A stretch of DNA of 55,358 nucleotides from Nitrosomonas halophila. Lineage in GTDB: Bacteria > Pseudomonadota > Gammaproteobacteria > Burkholderiales > Nitrosomonadaceae. The stretch lies in assembly GCF_900107165.1 (NCBI RefSeq), contig NZ_FNOY01000015.1, positions 1 through 55,358 on the forward strand, in the 5' to 3' direction. Made by a program: the position numbers and the translations under genes. Every line of letters begins with the position of its first letter. Position 1 is the first letter of the stretch. Below the pieces are notes generated by a model. That model ran no database searches and had not been told where the DNA came from. It saw nothing but the letters and a program-made list of their open reading frames with translations. This document shows, in pieces, positions 54,121 through 55,358 of this stretch.

Positions 54121-55230
54121 TCAGTATCGCGTCTGAAGGCTGAGTGGTTTTTCATCGCCCAATTGTTCAGCCGATAGGAAATAGACCTCTCCACCTTTCT
54201 GAAGCACCTGTTCGATCAATACATCCACCACATCATCGGTGACACCTGGCGCGGCCGGGTCATCCTGCGGTGTGATCGTTTTTTGCGCAAGATCGACGAG
54301 GCCTGGCTGCACATAACCGGTGCGCACAAACAAACGGAATGCGTTGCCCTCGTCAATGGCACGATACATGGTGGAAAGATCAGTGAGTAATTGATGTGCG
54401 CTACGCGCCTGCGCGATATGCTGCAATGCGATTTCGGCTCTGCGCCTGCGATAGTCAGCCGCTGCGCTCTGCACATCCGCTATGATTTTTTCTGCAGGTG
54501 CCTTTAGCTCGGGTACATTATCGATTTCTCCGACAATATCGCCCGGCCGGTCGCAGGCCTCCTTAAAGAAAGCCAGGTTACGGACGTCACCGACCACAAT
54601 GACCGGCAAACGCGTGCGCTCGGGATGATTCTGAACTTCCTGCAGGCTTTTATCTACACGATTGAAGAATTGCTTGAGATTACCAGCGTCATTGGGCATC
54701 TCGGCACGATCAAGGCCATGCGGCGCAAAGAGCAGGGTGTTGTCGATCGGAAAACTGCCCGCCCGCAACGCAGTCTGAGGATCGAATTCTGCAACCAACC
54801 GATCGTCGAAGGCCTCTATCAAACGTACCGTTGCCCGTGAAATAACCAGTATGTAGTAATTGATCGAGCTGTTGATTTCCCTTACCAAATCGCGGATGGC
54901 GAATGTGTCATCAATAATGACGCGCTGCTTGACCGTGAATGGGAAATGCATGAGCGTCACTTCTTCACAATCGGCAAAAATACCCAGACTATCAAGATTA
55001 TAGTTATGGTCTAGCCCATCCACCTCTGCGTTGATGGCGTCGATAATTGCTTTGACTTCACGTTTATCCAGGTGAGTCTGGAGCCGCTCCTCGGTTTCCT
55101 TGATAAGATTCTTGAGTGTAATGAGGTCTTGCCTGTTGTCTGGAAAAGTACGATGCGTCGGCAGCAAGATGCTGATTGCCGGACTATTCTTGCGCTGGCC
55201 AAGCTGATTCAGGAGCGATTTTAAATTCAT
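54121..55230 (-). CDS. baeRF-family (bacterial release-factor-like) protein
   Basis: 369 residues, resembling the bacterial archaeo-eukaryotic release factor family (family 3 type) and Balon-related ribosome hibernation factors: SPAISILLPTHRTFPDNRQDLITLKNLI (described at 18-45) and the central VIVVGDVRNLAFFKE (about 209-223). The C-terminus has the eRF1-domain-3/L7Ae-like EVYFLSAEQL. Likely binds the ribosome A site under stress; inference from family. No GGQ motif is visible, so peptide release is not expected. Confidence 0.75.
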   Translation of the reverse strand: MNLKSLLNQLGQRKNSPAISILLPTHRTFPDNRQDLITLKNLIKETEERLQTHLDKREVKAIIDAINAEVDGLDHNYNLDSLGIFADCEEVTLMHFPFTVKQRVIIDDTFAIRDLVREINSSINYYILVISRATVRLIEAFDDRLVAEFDPQTALRAGSFPIDNTLLFAPHGLDRAEMPNDAGNLKQFFNRVDKSLQEVQNHPERTRLPVIVVGDVRNLAFFKEACDRPGDIVGEIDNVPELKAPAEKIIADVQSAAADYRRRRAEIALQHIAQARSAHQLLTDLSTMYRAIDEGNAFRLFVRTGYVQPGLVDLAQKTITPQDDPAAPGVTDDVVDVLIEQVLQKGGEVYFLSAEQLGDEKPLSLQTRY

Positions 55231-55292
55231 GGAGATCCTCTATCTATATTATCTGGATTATTCGTAACTATTCAGCGTATTCTTTCTCTCAG

Positions 55293-55358
55293 TCATTCTG
55301 CAACATAAAATCAGGCAGTTTCCCAGCGAAGAGCAGGGAAAGCGCCTCGGAAGCAGAA
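55293..55358 (-). CDS. 3' end of an unidentified gene, cut by the window edge
   Basis: On the minus strand a frame enters from the right edge and ends at TGA (55293-55295) with the tail SASEALSLLFAGKLPDFMLQ. It looks protein-like but only about 21 residues are visible, so nothing can be said about its function. It would be upstream of the baeRF gene on the same strand. Confidence 0.35.

Overview
The window looks like chromosome of a betaproteobacterium, most likely of the Nitrosomonadales (Nitrosomonas-like). This rests on gene order (queA-tgt-yajC-secD-secF; mlaF-E-D-C-B followed by a YadGH-type ABC pair and a BolA gene), intermediate GC content, and many ISAzo13, ISL3 and TnpB relics. No rRNA, tRNA or CRISPR array was seen. 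The assignment is an inference.

Layout. 0-6 kb: an ISL3 transposase remnant fused to a 5'-truncated fic gene, a REP-type (RayT) transposase relic, an exbB-exbD-tonB-like energy-transduction operon, a 38-codon membrane protein behind a perfect FNR-type box, and a DoxX gene. 5.9-14.3 kb: housekeeping block with queA-tgt-yajC-secDF, DedA, DUF971, ubiE and a pirin. 14.4-31.3 kb: accessory region rich in secreted proteins. It holds a beta-propeller protein, a SCO1-like protein and an unknown secreted protein on the plus strand. A minus-strand TlpA / DUF4266 lipoprotein / DUF3570 outer-membrane protein / ApbE cluster follows. Next come two small secreted proteins, one YcnI(DUF1775)-like, then a membrane spermidine-synthase-like protein, a TnpB relic, a TonB-receptor relic, and an operon of a ZnuD-like TonB receptor between two paralogous secreted proteins. 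31.5-38.3 kb: ibaG, an ISAzo13 element and the Mla lipid-transport operon. 38.4-50.3 kb: AGCS symporter, nuclease, cutA-dsbD-tlpA, a WecA-like transferase, a PII-like protein, a Kef-type antiporter and a stand-alone TIR protein. 50.4-55.4 kb: an ovoA-ovoB ovothiol operon and a baeRF-type ribosome-associated protein.

The most interesting signal is a perfect 17-bp palindrome, TGCGACAANTTGTCGCA, present three times and only in the accessory region. Each copy lies at or next to a candidate -35 box and faces a gene: the YcnI-like gene (minus), the spermidine-synthase-like gene (plus, with a MITE between promoter and gene), and the TonB-receptor operon (plus). Several secreted proteins of this region have histidine at the predicted first residue of the mature chain. 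Together these suggest an undescribed, probably metal-responsive (zinc or copper) regulon.

The window also carries at least three families of short non-coding elements with inverted-repeat ends, two of them flanked by TA, plus REP-like palindromes. This indicates strong past MITE/REP activity.
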